A DNA stretch of 64,000 bases from Carnegiea gigantea (taxonomy: Eukaryota; Streptophyta; Magnoliopsida; Caryophyllales; Cactaceae), in NCBI GenBank assembly GCA_029747015.1, contig JAKOGI010001975.1:1-64000 (forward strand), given 5' to 3'. The first letter of the stretch is position 1. Every line of letters begins with the position of its first letter. A program made the position numbers and the translations under genes. Below the pieces are notes generated by a model, which was not told the DNA's origin, ran no database searches, and saw only the letters and a program-made list of their open reading frames with translations. Shown in pieces: positions 53,639 to 64,000 of the stretch.

Positions 53639-55106
53639 TGATGTAACTATGGGGGAGAATCACGAATACTCAAAGCTGATTCCATATGTAAAGCTGAACA
53701 AACTAAAATGAAAGTTGAGTTTAAGTGACACCACGAATGAATGAATGGATAAATGATAATCTAAACTCTGACTTACAGAAACACTACTAAGTTTGAGTTT
53801 AGGGCCCTTAACCTTAACTAGGATACAGAAACACTACCTAATCAAGAGTTAAGAATTTACTTGATCGCCACCTTAACCGGCCTAGTTAAGGATAGGCAAG
53901 CAAAGTGTTTAAGGAATGAAAGGAAGCTCTCAATTCTGATTTTAATTTCAATAATCAAAGTTGAGTACAAAATAAGGCCTTTATATACACGGCCTGAGGC
54001 AGCTAGTATGCTTAGGAGATTTCCCTCTAAGGGAGGAAATCTCTTAAGCATGCTTAATGCTCGCTTAGAACTAAGCTAACTACATTAGCTTGTTTAACTT
54101 AAGCTAATTACAAGCTGTAAGCTTAGTAATGCAAAACAAATGACTAAGCTTAGCATTAATGCACTTAATTTAGCTTAATACATCAGAATACTAGAGAAAA
54201 GAGGGGAAAACCAGTCATAAAGTAAAAGCCCCTTTGCGGCTGACCAATCAGATTGCATGGTGTCAAATCTTCCTTTGTTTTCTCATTGGCTAGGCTCTTT
54301 CCAGGGCTTGTTTGCAGCAAATGATGGTGTTTTTGTAGCCTTGGACGTGATTGGAAGTAAACAAGTAACCAAGTAGCTGGGCAAACCCTTAGAGGAAGGA
54401 AATTACACCTAGCACTATACAGGGTTCTAGAACCTATTTTCTGCCCCTTTTTGTGCCTTCTTTTAAACCAATCAAAACTAAGCATGATTTCGTTTCTAGC
54501 CCATGGGGGGGAACTTCTGGATGCGTACAAACTCCCCAAGTAAAGAAGTCAAGGCTAAGATGTGTTTAAGTGGGAGAATTCCACTTAAACATTTTACTGT
54601 GCAGATTTGAACCAAAACTGGCAGGGTTGATAAAATGGCCTGATTTCTTCACTTCAACTCAGCATGATTGGTTTTGCTTACTTGGACCTGAAAGGTAACA
54701 TCTAGGAAACCTAAAAATGCAAAAATCCAGGACCTAAACCACAATGTAGCTTAAGAAATCACACACTCAAAATCAGGTACATTCTGGCTCAACTGTGCAG
54801 TCTGGATAGTTTGGGTTTATTGGTTGAATTGGATGGGTAAATGAAGTCCAAATATGATGAAGCTTATTTTGTTGGAAAGATAACTTCCTGAACTTTAATC
54901 TCAAAGCAAAATATTGGACTTAAATCCCATGAAAGTTGAAATTATATTGTTCCTAAAATTAGGTTGATGCACTGTTTTATACCCTTGACCTGCTGATGGT
55001 GTTCCTTAGCAAAATAACGGCCTTTTATTAGCCTTTGGCCAGAAAACATAGATTAATTTGGTTGATTTGACCTTCCAAATTAAGAGGCATTGAGGGGTCT
55101 CCATCA
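53639..55106 (-). mobile_element. E9 LTR3 (outer right)
   Basis: 1468 bp, from TGATGTAACTATGGGGG to GTCTCCATCA. TATA-like TTTATATACACGGCC lies near 53970. Its outer end joins E7 LTR sequence at AGCAT. Confidence 0.85.
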
Positions 55107-57238
55107 AGCATGGAAAGAGGAAAAGGAAGAAGAGGAAAAGCTTGTGGAGTAGAAGGATCATAACTTGCTCTTGCATTCTAGCCCATTCAACCCCCAAGTG
55201 GGTAACTTCCTTCCTAAATTATAGCCATTTGAAATTCAATTGATTTTTGGGTTTATGTTGAACGTTTGTGTTCATAAGTAGAATTTCGAGTAATTTAGCT
55301 GGTTTACGAAATTTCCAAATGAAAAGGATTTATAATGTTGATAGTTAGGGTTTAGTGAATTGTGGGAGCTATTGGATGTGTTATTATTGGGGGAGAATTT
55401 TGATTAAATAGGTAGATCTAGGTTTTTGTTTAACAACCATGAAGTATATACGAAAATTATTGGATTTGTGTGGGGAAAAAATGTAAAGAGGGGGCTGGGA
55501 TCACAATTCTGGTGGTTACGGATTATGGCATGTGAGATTGTTAAATAAGGTAGTAAGGGATTAATTTAGGGAAAAAAGTAAGGGGAACAAGTAAAGGAGA
55601 AATTTGATGGAGATTAATGAAGAAAAGGAGGATTTTACGTATGTTAAGTACACTTTTAAGGCTTGAGTTGGATGTTCGTTATTGAAAGTACAATGTTAAT
55701 ACTAAGTAATGGAAAGCCTTGGACATGGGTCCTAAGTCAAGTCTCCTAAACTAAAGAGATATTTTAGTTTAGTGTGACTAATGGCCATATGGTAAGAAAG
55801 TGATGTTTGAGGCTATAAATTATGTTAGAAGACCTTTGGGAGTTCTCTTGATTGTGTCAATCATTAGGCTTGTTAATGTTTTTATGACTTTCATGCCCTC
55901 CTTGTTATTTAAGATGTTTTGTCAAGATGACGATTGTAAGTTAAATGTGAGTGAATTTGTTTTATAAAGTGAATTATGCTAAAATGTGTGTTTGATGTTT
56001 ATGATTGATGTTCATGTTGTTATGCCCTAAGTGTTGACGGAATGCTTACCATGTTTCGAAACTTTCTTCGCTTTCTAAATAAAGTGGGTTGGGTGGTTAA
56101 AGTTTTTTAAAAAAAAGGATTATGCTTGTGAAATTGTGTTCATGTGAAAACACTTTGTTGTTGAGAATAAATAGAAGGGCTTGCATTATAGTCGGGTTCC
56201 AATGAATTGTACGGCCTATGCATTCCAAGTTAAGGGATTCCCATTCGGGAAATTAGCCTTTACGTTGCATGTTAATATTATTCTTATGAGAGTAAAGTAC
56301 ATTATAAACTTTAGTGTGTCCCAGGAACCTAAGTGTCTAACGGGTATGCGTCTCACCCGTATTGAGAAGGAACTAAGGACTAGCAACTAAAGAATGCCCT
56401 GAGGATTAATTTTAAGTCATTAAGTGAATTGTTGTAAATTCCTATGGATTTTAACCCCAAATAGTATCTTAAAAAGTATTTCAGTTTCATTCTGCTGAAA
56501 GTTGCAAAAAACAATTTCTTACACTGCACTACTATTATGTTCTTATTATTTTGAGTGCTATTAAGTAATGTATAGCATGCAAAGGTTTTCGATTTTAAGG
56601 GTGTTGGTTATTTATTGAGCGTGCGATTTGCTCATTCCCTCTTTTTCCCCCTTTTCCAGGTTTAAAGTAAGCTATGTTTTCATGCAGAACAATTCTTTTG
56701 TGTGTCATTATATGTTGGGGGATGTTGATGCATTACTTTATTTTGTTTGAATGCTCCTCTTGTAATTTGGCTGACAAGGAGCTTTATCTTTTGGACTTGT
56801 GATGCTATAATGCATTAATAGATTGGCTCTGTTGGCCTCCTTATGGTCAACACCACCTACCCTGTCCCCAAACATGTTGTAACATTCTATTACGTGAGAC
56901 AAAGGTTGATGGATATCCGGGTGTGTGATATACGAAGACCTGTTACTTCTTTGAACCTATTTAGCATTCGATTTTTATTTCCTGATGTGTACTCTGAGCG
57001 GGTAGCTCGTGGAGTAAGTGACATAAACATCGTCACTGGTGTTTTACAGGTTGACTTGTTTTAATTCTTGCTTTGAGCGACATTACAAGTGGGACTTAAC
57101 GTTTTCTTTAAGGGATGAAAAAAAAATTCTTCCTTATTGTGTTGTGAGCCCTTTAACAACCATTTTAACCTCTAGCCTTAAGGATTCCATAATTGAGTGG
57201 TCATGTAATATTCCTCCTATGGAAGGAGGGATGTCACA
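55107..57238 (+). mobile_element. E7 3' LTR, second part
   Basis: Resumes with AGCATGG after E9. From 55947 it matches the 5' LTR remnant. Ends GGAAGGAGGGATGTCACA at 57238. Holds the conserved LTR module (56605-56665). Together with 47178-47674 the LTR is about 2.6 kb. Confidence 0.8.
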
Positions 57239-58640
57239 TATAGCCTACCAAAGAACCAAAAATGACCTATTCTCACCTTACTTTTAAAGGCGGAGTGGAT
57301 CAAATACTAGTTCCAAAACTCCCAGCCTGGAGTGCTTCATGGAAACAGCTACCAACCTATTGCTCATTCTTCTGGTTCTTACCAGAGACCATCTTATCAT
57401 GGTTCACCTAGCACACCTAGACCATCATCTCCTATTATCCAGACCTAGTCTCCCCTTGGTTGCACTAATGATGACAAGCTTGAAAGGAGAACTAATAGTA
57501 ATGTGGAGAGAATGAAAGAAAAAAACCACCATGAGGATGAAACTGATACATAACTAGTTTTTTCAGTTAGCATCATCGACTAGAGAAGCCAAGTACTTTT
57601 CTTAGTCAACCAGAGGTGAATGTTACTTCTTCTTCTTCTGGAACCACATCCAGTGAGAATGTAAGAAAATTCAAGAGATTGAAAACCAAATGGGTAGTTG
57701 GAAAGAAACCTGCAGATGCCCTCACACTTTCTTCCAAAATCCATCTTCTTTTCCTCTAGAGACTAGTTTATCCAGTACTTCAAGGGATTCTACTTATGGT
57801 GTCCCTAGTGATTCCTCTTCTGACCCTTCTTGCGACCAAGAGCAACTTAAGGAGAAGGACTCCGCTGACATAGTAGATCCCTCATCTATTATGAATCCTT
57901 ATCTCTTACAGTTCTTGAGCAGGTTCATAAGCCCATATCTCATTTCTCCCATAGAGTGAAAAAAAATGACCAAATCCATATTGATAAGATGAAAAGAGAC
58001 TTTCTCTCAAGTCAAATCAATATTTCATTGCTCGATGCTATCTAATAGATGCCTCTGTATGTCGGGTTAATAAAGGAGATGTGCAACACCAAGAGAGCCA
58101 GCAGTATCTCTTTAAAAAAAAAAAAAAATTCGCCTCTACTGCTAGATTTATCATCTCTCATCAAATTCTAGTGAAATTCATGGACCCCGATTACCCTACT
58201 ATTTCTATAGTCATAGGAAACCAAGTCTTTTATAGACTATAACTTAACTTAGGTCTAGAGTCAATTTATTACGCTTCACTAAGTATGAGAGGCTAGGGTT
58301 AGGTGAGGTAAAACCTACTAAGATGGTCTTCTAATTAGCTAATAGATTAGCTGGATTAACTCAGGGTTTAGTATAAGATTTATTGATTAAGGTGGGTGAA
58401 TTCATTTACCCAGTAGATTTTGTTGTGCTTGAAACTAAATAGTAGCTAATGTTGCTAATTAGCTCCTTGTTATTCTAGGGCATACTTTCTTGGCCGCTTC
58501 AAATACTTTGATTAAGCAGAGAAATGGAATGGTGAGACTGTCTTTTAGTGATATGACTTTAGAGTTGAGCGTCTATAATTTGTAAAGATAGCCTTCAGGA
58601 TTTGATCATATAGAGGCCTCTATACTTAACTAGGTAGAGG
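57239..58640 (+). pseudogene. Athila gag end and protease debris (A4)
   Basis: 57239-57960 has long but unconvincing frames, one of them serine-rich (57690-57959, STSRDSTYGVPSDSSSDPSC), which could be a gag linker. From 57960 the frame DQIHIDKMKRDFLSSQINIS, LLDAI, QMPLYVGLIKEMCNTKRA matches the Athila region before the protease (KM...SQVQINIPLLDAI). Then KFMDPDYPTISIVIGNQVFY and NLGLESIYYASL match the protease start. The active site cannot be read: the place of DLGAS shows LNLGL. Stops in all frames. Confidence 0.6.
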
Positions 58641-59614
58641 ACTCTATTTATGATGATAAGTATGATGACATGTTTGCTACTGGGTATGAGTCTTTTGTAT
58701 TGATGATGAGCATAAATATGTGTTGGAGTTTCATGACTTGTTCTCTACTTCTGAACCTTTGCATGCTTCTACTATTGGATCTGATTCCCCTACTACATCT
58801 CTCACCTTGAAACATCTTCCTGATTCTCTTAAGCATACATTTTTAGGGCTCAATGAATCTTTACTTGTTATTATTGCTCTCGATTTAGACTGAGACCTGA
58901 CAAAAAAACTCATTGTCTTACTTAAAGAGAGCAAGGAAGCCATGGGTAAGACTTTAGGGGATATCAAGGGCATTAGTCCTTTGGTTGTGCAGTATAGGAT
59001 CCACATTGAGGATAATGCTAAGTCTTCTCATCACCGTCAAAGGAAATTGAACTCAACCTTATAAGAAGTAGTGAGGACGGAAGTCCTAAAATGGTTAGAC
59101 AATGGAATTACCTATCCCATTTCTGATAGTGAGTAGGCTAATCTTGTTGAAGATTGTTCCTTAAAAGGTTGGCATTGCTGTGATTATGAATGATAAGAAT
59201 GAATGAGCTCCTACATAAGCCCATACTCGGTAGCGAGTTTGCATTAGCTATAGAAGATTGAATTATGCCATGAGGAAATACCATTTCCCCCTTTCCTTCC
59301 TTAACCAGATGTTAGAGATCTCAGTCGGACATTCATTTTGCTATTTTTTGGATGGAAATTCTAAAAAGATCTCTATTGCTCTTAAACATCAAAAATACTT
59401 TCACATGCCCTTTTGGTACATATGCCTTTAGGACAATGCTCTTTGGACTTTGTAATGCCCTTGCTACCTTTTAAAGGTGCATGATTTTTGTTTTCTCAGA
59501 TTTAATTGAACATTGCATGGAAAGTTTCATGGATGACTTGTCTATATTTGGGCCTTCCTTTAATGATTGTTTGTGCAATCTGAGTAAAGTGCTATAAAGA
59601 TGTAAGGAGGAAAA
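58641..59614 (+). pseudogene. Athila reverse transcriptase, broken (A4)
   Basis: In order: SLTLKHLPDSLKHTFLGLNE, SLLVIIALDLD, KESKEAMGKTLGDIKGISPL, VVQYRIHIEDNAKSSHHRQR, EVLKWLDNGITYPISDSE, all matching the Athila RT N-terminus. Then RVCISYRRLNYAMRKYHFPL, HSFCYFLDGNS, and RTMLFGLCNA-like and SFMDDLSIFGPSFNDCLCNL blocks in shifted frames (59240-59610). The last contains the catalytic MDD. RNase H is missing except for its end. Confidence 0.8.
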
Positions 59615-59826
59615 TGCATGCTGACATGCTATGCATTACTACATTATGTTTCACTCTCAGGTTCTAAGAACCTAATGGGTAACCACTTGTCTAGGATTTC
59701 ACTTTAATGTAGTAATGCATAGCATGTTAGTCCCTTAAACACCTTCTTTTAAGGGGATTTTAAGCCTAGACTTTTGAGATGGATTTTACTTTTGTAAGAA
59801 TTTGGTTGTGAGATGAGGGATAAGAT
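59615..59826 (+). repeat. Inverted-repeat patch with captured RNase H fragment
   Basis: Two 26-base arms, 59621-59646 and 59705-59730, are inverted copies with one mismatch (CTGACATGCTATGCATTACT... and its complement). Between them is a 40-base segment (59659-59698) that repeats 59827-59866 with three differences; that segment codes for the RNase H end (ENLMGNHLSRI-like). Sixteen bases of the right arm (AGTAATGCATAGCATG) also occur in the E7 LTR at 32181-32196. The patch replaces the missing RNase H region. Confidence 0.7.
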
Positions 59827-60579
59827 AGGTTCTGAGAACCTAATAGCTAACCACTTGTCTAGGATTGTTGATGATAGAGAGTTTGAGTCTCATATTTCTA
59901 AATGTTTCCCTAATAAGAAATTGTTTGCAATCTAGCCTGACCCTTAGTATGCTAGTTTTGTTAATAACTTGGTGATTGGTAGGGTTCCTAAAGTTTGGAC
60001 TAAGCATGGTAGAGACTGATTCTTTCCCTTCATGAAATTCTTTGTTTGGCATGACCTTTATCTGTTTAACTATTGTTCTTACCAAGTCTTTAGAAAGTGT
60101 ATCCCCAACTATGAGATTATGAGTGTCCTATCTTTCTATTATGACCAAGCATGTGTGAGGTATTCTAGTGGGAGGAAGACAGTAACCAAAGTTCTTCAGT
60201 TTAGTTTCTGTTTGCCTATTTTATTTAGGGATGCTTTTGGCTATTGCAAGAATTGCCCGAGGTTCCAGCAGCTAGGTAGGATTAGTATGAGAAATATGAT
60301 GTCGAATCCCATTATTATGGTGGAGATTCTTGATGTATGGGGTATAGACTTTCTACAACCCTTTTCATCTTTTTTTGGGTATTAGTATATTTTGTTGGTT
60401 GTGGACTATGCCTCTAAGTAGGTAGATTAGGGTACCCACTTTATTAATAGGTCTTTTGACACTTTATGGTGGAGGTACTCTATAATCCATATACTCACCA
60501 ACCCATATCATCCCTAAAATGAGGGACCAAGTAGAAGTGTCCAATAGGAAAATTAAGCAAATTCTTGAAAAGATTATGA
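59827..60579 (+). pseudogene. Athila RNase H end and integrase, first part (A4)
   Basis: Reads ENLIANHLSRIVDDREFESH, FVNNLVIGRVPKVWTKHGRD, FFVWHDLYLFNYCSYQVFRK, CIPNYEIMSVLSFYYDQACV, RYSSGRKTVTKVLQFSFCLP, DAFGYCKNCPRFQQLGRISM and EILDVWGIDFLQPFSSFFGY. The zinc-binding Cys pair (CKNC) is present, but both His of the HHCC motif have become Tyr (FYYDQACVRYSSG). Integrase continues with VDYAS and NRKIKQILEKIMSRN before the hAT insertion. Confidence 0.8.
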
Positions 60580-60587
60580 GTAGGAAC
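60580..60587 (+). repeat. Target-site duplication, left copy (hAT)
   Basis: GTAGGAAC; the right copy is GTACGAAC at 61733-61740 (seven of eight bases match). Eight base pairs is the hAT-family duplication length. Confidence 0.8.
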
Positions 60588-61732
60588 TAGACCTGGTAAA
60601 AATTAACCCAACTCAAAAACCCGACCCGAACCCGCCTGAAAGTTTGGGTTTTGAACACGATTTTCTTGACCCGAACCCGAAATAAACCGAACCCAAAAAA
60701 CCCGTAAATTTTTGGGCCAAACTTGACCCAAACCCGTACCCGCCTGTTCGATCCGAATATCATGTACTTACTTTTTATTTTCTTTACTTCTTTTCCTCTT
60801 AACAATAATAGTTTTTCATTATAATGAATCGTTAGAGAGGCGTTATATAATTATCACATTCCTTCTCAAATGAGACAATGGTTCCCGTTTTTACCCATAA
60901 AACAACGTTGTATACAACTTATAAACTGTGCAATTTTTAAAAATGGCCCTGAAACAACTCTAATATTAAAAAAAACAATTTAGAATTATATAAGTATTGA
61001 AAATGTGCGAGTCATACCATTATATTCTTGGTAAAATGAATACATCTCATCGCATTTTAAATAAGATTATTCTATAATAACCTAAAATTTTGATTTTATA
61101 ATTAATAGATAATTATAATATCTTGCGTGTATGTAATATTCTTTCATTTGGATTCCTTCTAATTAGTCTCGAATCTGATACAATGTTGGGCAATGAACCA
61201 ACTTATGTTCGTGTTAGGATCGGCGTACTAATAAAGCATGTCTGATTAGGTAATACAAGGTTAATTAACGAAACATCAAATTATTAAACGAGCTATTGAC
61301 GGGTTGAACCGCTCCGACTCGTTAACATGCTTTAGATGGGCCAACCCATGAATGACCCGACTAATTATTAATATTTTAATATACGGGTCAACCCATCCAA
61401 ACGTGACTCTGTCTACCCGCACATGAATTTCATCTATCATGTTCAAAAGTTTGGATATTTTTGATATTCTTTGAAGAAATTACAATTACAATGCTTTTTC
61501 ATTCAACACAGACAATTTTAAATATAAATATGCCGAATTTTTTATTTCGACAAAAAAGAAAATAATTTACTAAAAAGACGCTCCAAACCTGTTGGGCTAA
61601 TCCGAAACCCGTAAGACCGAAATACACCCACCTGTATTTTACACGAACTCGAAATACACCCGCCCCGTATTTTACTCGAACCCAAATACACCTGACCTGT
61701 ATTTGACCTGCCGGCCCGAATTGACAAGTCTA
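60588..61732. mobile_element. Non-autonomous hAT-type DNA transposon, 1145 bp
   Basis: Ends are inverted: TAGACCTGGTAA on the left and, read inward from the right, TAGACTTGTCAA (nine of twelve match). The subterminal zones are packed with ACCCG and CCCGAACCCG units on the left (60605-60750), and on the right with about three copies of a unit of roughly 31 bp containing AAATACACC...GTATTT (61615-61705). Subterminal ACCCG clusters are common in hAT elements and probably bind transposase. No transposase sequence is visible; the middle is AT-rich. The integrase frame of A4 stops at the left edge and resumes beyond the right duplication. Confidence 0.75.
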
Positions 61733-62300
61733 GTACGAACTGAGTTGGATTGAGAAGCTTGTAGATGCTTCTTGAGTGTACAGTATAGCTTTTAAGACCC
61801 CCTTAGATATGTCATCTTATAAAGTTATATATGGTAAGCATTGTCATCTCCCTGTTGATTAAACATAAGGCTTGGTAGGCTATCAAAATGCTTAATTATG
61901 GCTTGACTAAGGCCGATGAGGAGAGGATACTGCAATTGAGTAAGCTATCGGAGATTACAGCTAAGGCATATGAGAATGTTAGATATTATAAAGATAGGAC
62001 CAAGTTATTTCATGATAAATGCATTTATGAGAAAGAATTTGCCCATAAAAATACTCTCATATGACTCTCTTTTTCTAGGGAAAATGAAATCCCATTAGAT
62101 GAGGTATTTCTTATGTTTTTCTCTATGGTGCAATGAAAACACAGATCCTGAGAGTGGTGCTAAGTTTAATGCGAATGGCTACATATTGAAGTAGTGTTTA
62201 GAACTACCAAGCACAATGAATGTGGAATGTCTAATAGTCTATGTTTATGAAGAATGATGCACTATTGAGGTAGCTCTGGTGTATCCAATACCCAAGCTAG
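61733..62300 (+). pseudogene. Athila integrase, C-terminal part (A4)
   Basis: Past the right duplication: ELSWIEKLVDAS, YSIAFKTPLDMSSYKVIYGK, HCHLPVD, then ALGGYQNA and LTKADEERILQLSKLSEITA, KAYENVRYYKDRTKLFHDKC, IYEKEFAHKN in shifted frames. These match the Athila phrases AYRTAFKTPIG, VYGKACHLPVE, LNELDELR and KWHDK. The end near 62150-62290 has no clear motif. Confidence 0.75.
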
Positions 62301-64000
62301 TTTCATGGAGCTTTCTTTCCCTTTCTTCTCTCTCCTTTGTTAATATTTTTCTTTTTGAATTTTAGAGTTGTTTTTTTTTTTTTTTGAGTCTTCTTTTGTT
62401 TTTGTATGTATGTTTTTCTTTTTAATTTTTATGTTTCCTTTCATCCTCAATGAGAACGTTATGTGATTGTGCAGTTGGAAAGCCATGATTCAAGGAAAAA
62501 AAAGGAAAGAAACAAGGACAAAATTGAAAACAAAGAAACAAAAGGATTTTTTTGGTTTGTTTTGTGATAGGGAATATGTGCTATTCTAATTGACTATGTC
62601 TTCTTGTACCTTAGTTGTTAGGTTGTACATAAGCAGAGCATACATGATAGAACCTAAAGTTCAACATTCCATGTCCAACGCAAATCCCCAACATGTCTTA
62701 AGTAAGTTGTCCTGAATTTAGTAGATGGATCCGTGAAACTTTGAGCCTCAAGGACTAACTCATCATAATTTTCTTTCATGTGTGTCTCTTCTATGATTGC
62801 ATCTCTAGAACTTGCTATAATTCTCTTTAAAATCACATTTAGCATGTCATTATGGTAATGATAGACGCATTCTTTGGTTTTGAAAGGTACATTAGAAAAA
62901 TTTTCACCCTAAATTGAATGTTTTATCCCTTGATAGGCCTTTAAGCTTTTAATCCTCTTTTATTTTTTCTGTAGTCCCCCATTTAGCCCTTTTCCAAAAC
63001 ACATTCCTATCATCCAAGCCAAGAGTAGTGGAGGAACACTTCAATATTTAATGTTAGGTAGCCTATAGGTGTTAATGTTGGTGATTATTTTGGCCTTTTG
63101 GTGTGGTGAAGGAGTAGTGTTGACTTGTTTGTAAGCTTTTCTCTATTGATTGTATAAGTCACTTCTCATTGTGATTACTTAGAAATTGAGTTATGTTTAA
63201 ATTCCGCATGCCATTCACTCGCTTTATTTCCAAAAAAAAGGGGGGGAAAGACGATTCCTGGAAAAAAAAAATTAAAAATTGAAAAATTCTCAAAATTGAA
63301 AATGAAAAGTGTTGGAAATCACAGTGTTTGACATGATCGTTATATATACTTAGTTTTGATTATTTCAACTCATTTCCAATGGTTGATTTTTGTGGGGTGC
63401 ATACTTATTTTGTCATAAGAGCTGGGGAGTGTGTGTGGGGGGGTATATTTGGTGATAGATTTTGGTTGCTCTTAAGTCACTTGGCTATTAGCTTCTTATT
63501 TCCCAAATCAATTTTCCCTCTCTTGCCCTCCCTTGGCCCCGTTATGAACCTTCTAAAATCCTCTTAATTATATTGTTGCATTTTGCATCTGAACTGCAGA
63601 GCATTAAGAGTCCTAGCAAGCCCATGGTAGTTTTGTACGATTAGAGGATGAATTCAGTGACTCTTATCATATGAGCAAGAGTATTCTACATGTTCCCTAA
63701 ACTGAGTTTCTACCAGTTGAGCCTGCTTATATTTCATACATGGGCATGAAAGATAGTGTGTGGATGTCATCAGTGTGGACTAAGACTTTCTTGAGTATTT
63801 ACATGTTATCTAATGCCTTGGTTACTCAAGTGATGTGATTGATTGGAATGCGTACATGTTTTTCCCTTATGTTATATATGAATATTAAAATCTCAAAAAG
63901 ATTTTTTGTTTTTCTTTTCTTTTTCTTTTTACTCAAAGATCTTGTGGAGGGAACCTATGATTTAAAAGGCTTGTTGCACGTGCTAAGTGCAGCTGTAATT
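62301..64000 (+). other. A4 3' non-coding region
   Basis: No gene. T-rich runs (62360-62400), A-rich runs (62495-62545, 63230-63300) and phrases shared with A1, for example TCTCTAGAACTTGCTATAATTCTC (two parts) near 62803 and a CTACCAGTTGAGCC-like phrase near 63709 resembling 8810. The LTR is not reached before the window ends. Confidence 0.55.

Larger units (their letters stand above)
47675..55106 (-). mobile_element. E9: CRM-type array of three LTRs and two pol-less internal regions
   Basis: Flanked by AGCAG (47670-47674) and AGCAT (55107-55111), a 5-bp duplication with one change. Minus-strand order: LTR3 (55106-53639), internal 2 (53638-52095), LTR2 (52094-50609), internal 1 (50608-49062), LTR1 (49061-47675). 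LTRs begin TGAT(G/A)GAGA and end ACATCA. Each internal region has the iMet primer site, gag and the last residues of integrase over the polypurine tract, but no protease, RT or integrase core. It is a non-autonomous CRM derivative in a tandem form. Confidence 0.85.
31571..57238 (+). mobile_element. E7: Tekay-type element, split by A3 and E9
   Basis: Order: 5'-truncated 5' LTR (31571-32853), primer site, gag (33932-34790), protease split by A3 (34812-35104 and 43973-44238), RT, RNase H, integrase, chromodomain (to 47141), polypurine tract, and 3' LTR split by E9 (47178-47674 and 55107-57238). Once the two inserts are set aside the internal region is about 5.4 kb, normal for a chromovirus. Every domain has stops, so the element is old. 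Its right flank is Athila DNA (A4), which it probably invaded; its left flank is lost. Confidence 0.8.
57239..64000 (+). mobile_element. A4: decayed Athila-type element, split by a hAT element
   Basis: Plus-strand order: protease-region debris (57980-58620), RT (58760-59610), a short scrambled patch (59615-59826), RNase H end and integrase (59827-60587 and 61733-62290), then 3' non-coding DNA to the window end. The post-pol ORF seen in A1, A2 and A3 is absent: integrase is followed by T-rich non-coding DNA. Unlike A2 and A3 this copy kept RT and integrase, so it descends from a pol-bearing line. The left end is E7. Confidence 0.75.

Noticed and set aside
57690..57959. Host serine-rich protein gene
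   Set aside because: Flanked directly by Athila pre-protease sequence in the same orientation; no promoter, intron or domain evidence. Kept only as possible gag linker.
60587..60805. Arginine/valine-rich minus-strand frame
   Set aside because: Translation of the ACCCG subterminal repeats of the hAT element.

Overview
This window looks like heterochromatic, probably pericentromeric, DNA of a flowering plant. I recognise no cellular protein-coding gene, tRNA gene or true rRNA gene. Almost every base that can be classified belongs to Ty3/gypsy LTR retrotransposons of three plant lineages: Athila (tRNA-Asp-type primer site TGGCGCC..., extra ORF after pol), Tekay/Del chromoviruses (chromodomain, LTRs starting TGTAA) and CRM-like chromoviruses (LTRs starting TGATG and ending CATCA). 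There is also a Cassandra-type TRIM with 5S-rRNA-like LTRs and one short non-autonomous hAT-type DNA transposon. All reading frames carry stops or frameshifts, so the window is a graveyard of decayed copies. Lineage names rest on motifs read by eye; no database was searched.

Layout. 1-5308: last part of a Tekay-type element (E1) with its 3' LTR (1023-5308), inserted into an Athila copy. 5309-10331: 3' part of Athila copy A1, ending in an LTR (9079-10331). That LTR also serves as the 5' LTR of Athila copy A2 (9079-31570). A2 is split by a minus-strand CRM-like element (E4, 15772-30149). E4's 5' LTR is itself split at a TATA-like site by a minus-strand Tekay element (E5, 20882-29341). E5's right end is, unexpectedly, a Cassandra-like TRIM (28683-29341). 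A2 resumes at 30150 and ends in a truncated LTR (30675-31570).

31571-57238: a second plus-strand Tekay-type element (E7). Its protease region is split by a complete minus-strand Athila copy (A3, 35110-43967, 5-bp duplication AAACT). Its 3' LTR is split by a minus-strand array of three CRM-type LTRs and two pol-less internal regions (E9, 47675-55106, duplication AGCAG/AGCAT). 57239-64000: a badly decayed plus-strand Athila copy (A4), split by a hAT-type element (60588-61732, 8-bp duplication GTAGGAAC/GTACGAAC) and running off the window.

Most notable: (1) E5/Cassandra, an insertion with a perfect 5-bp duplication but two unrelated LTR ends; (2) the E9 LTR-gag-LTR-gag-LTR array, where both internal regions lack protease, RT and most of integrase; (3) Athila derivatives that lost reverse transcriptase independently but kept gag, protease and the post-pol ORF; (4) a family of CCACGG/CCGTGG inverted repeats found in both the LTR and the pre-ORF leader of Athila. 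The elements do not act together as a pathway. They form a stratigraphy in which autonomous-type copies, deletion derivatives and short parasites are layered by successive insertions.
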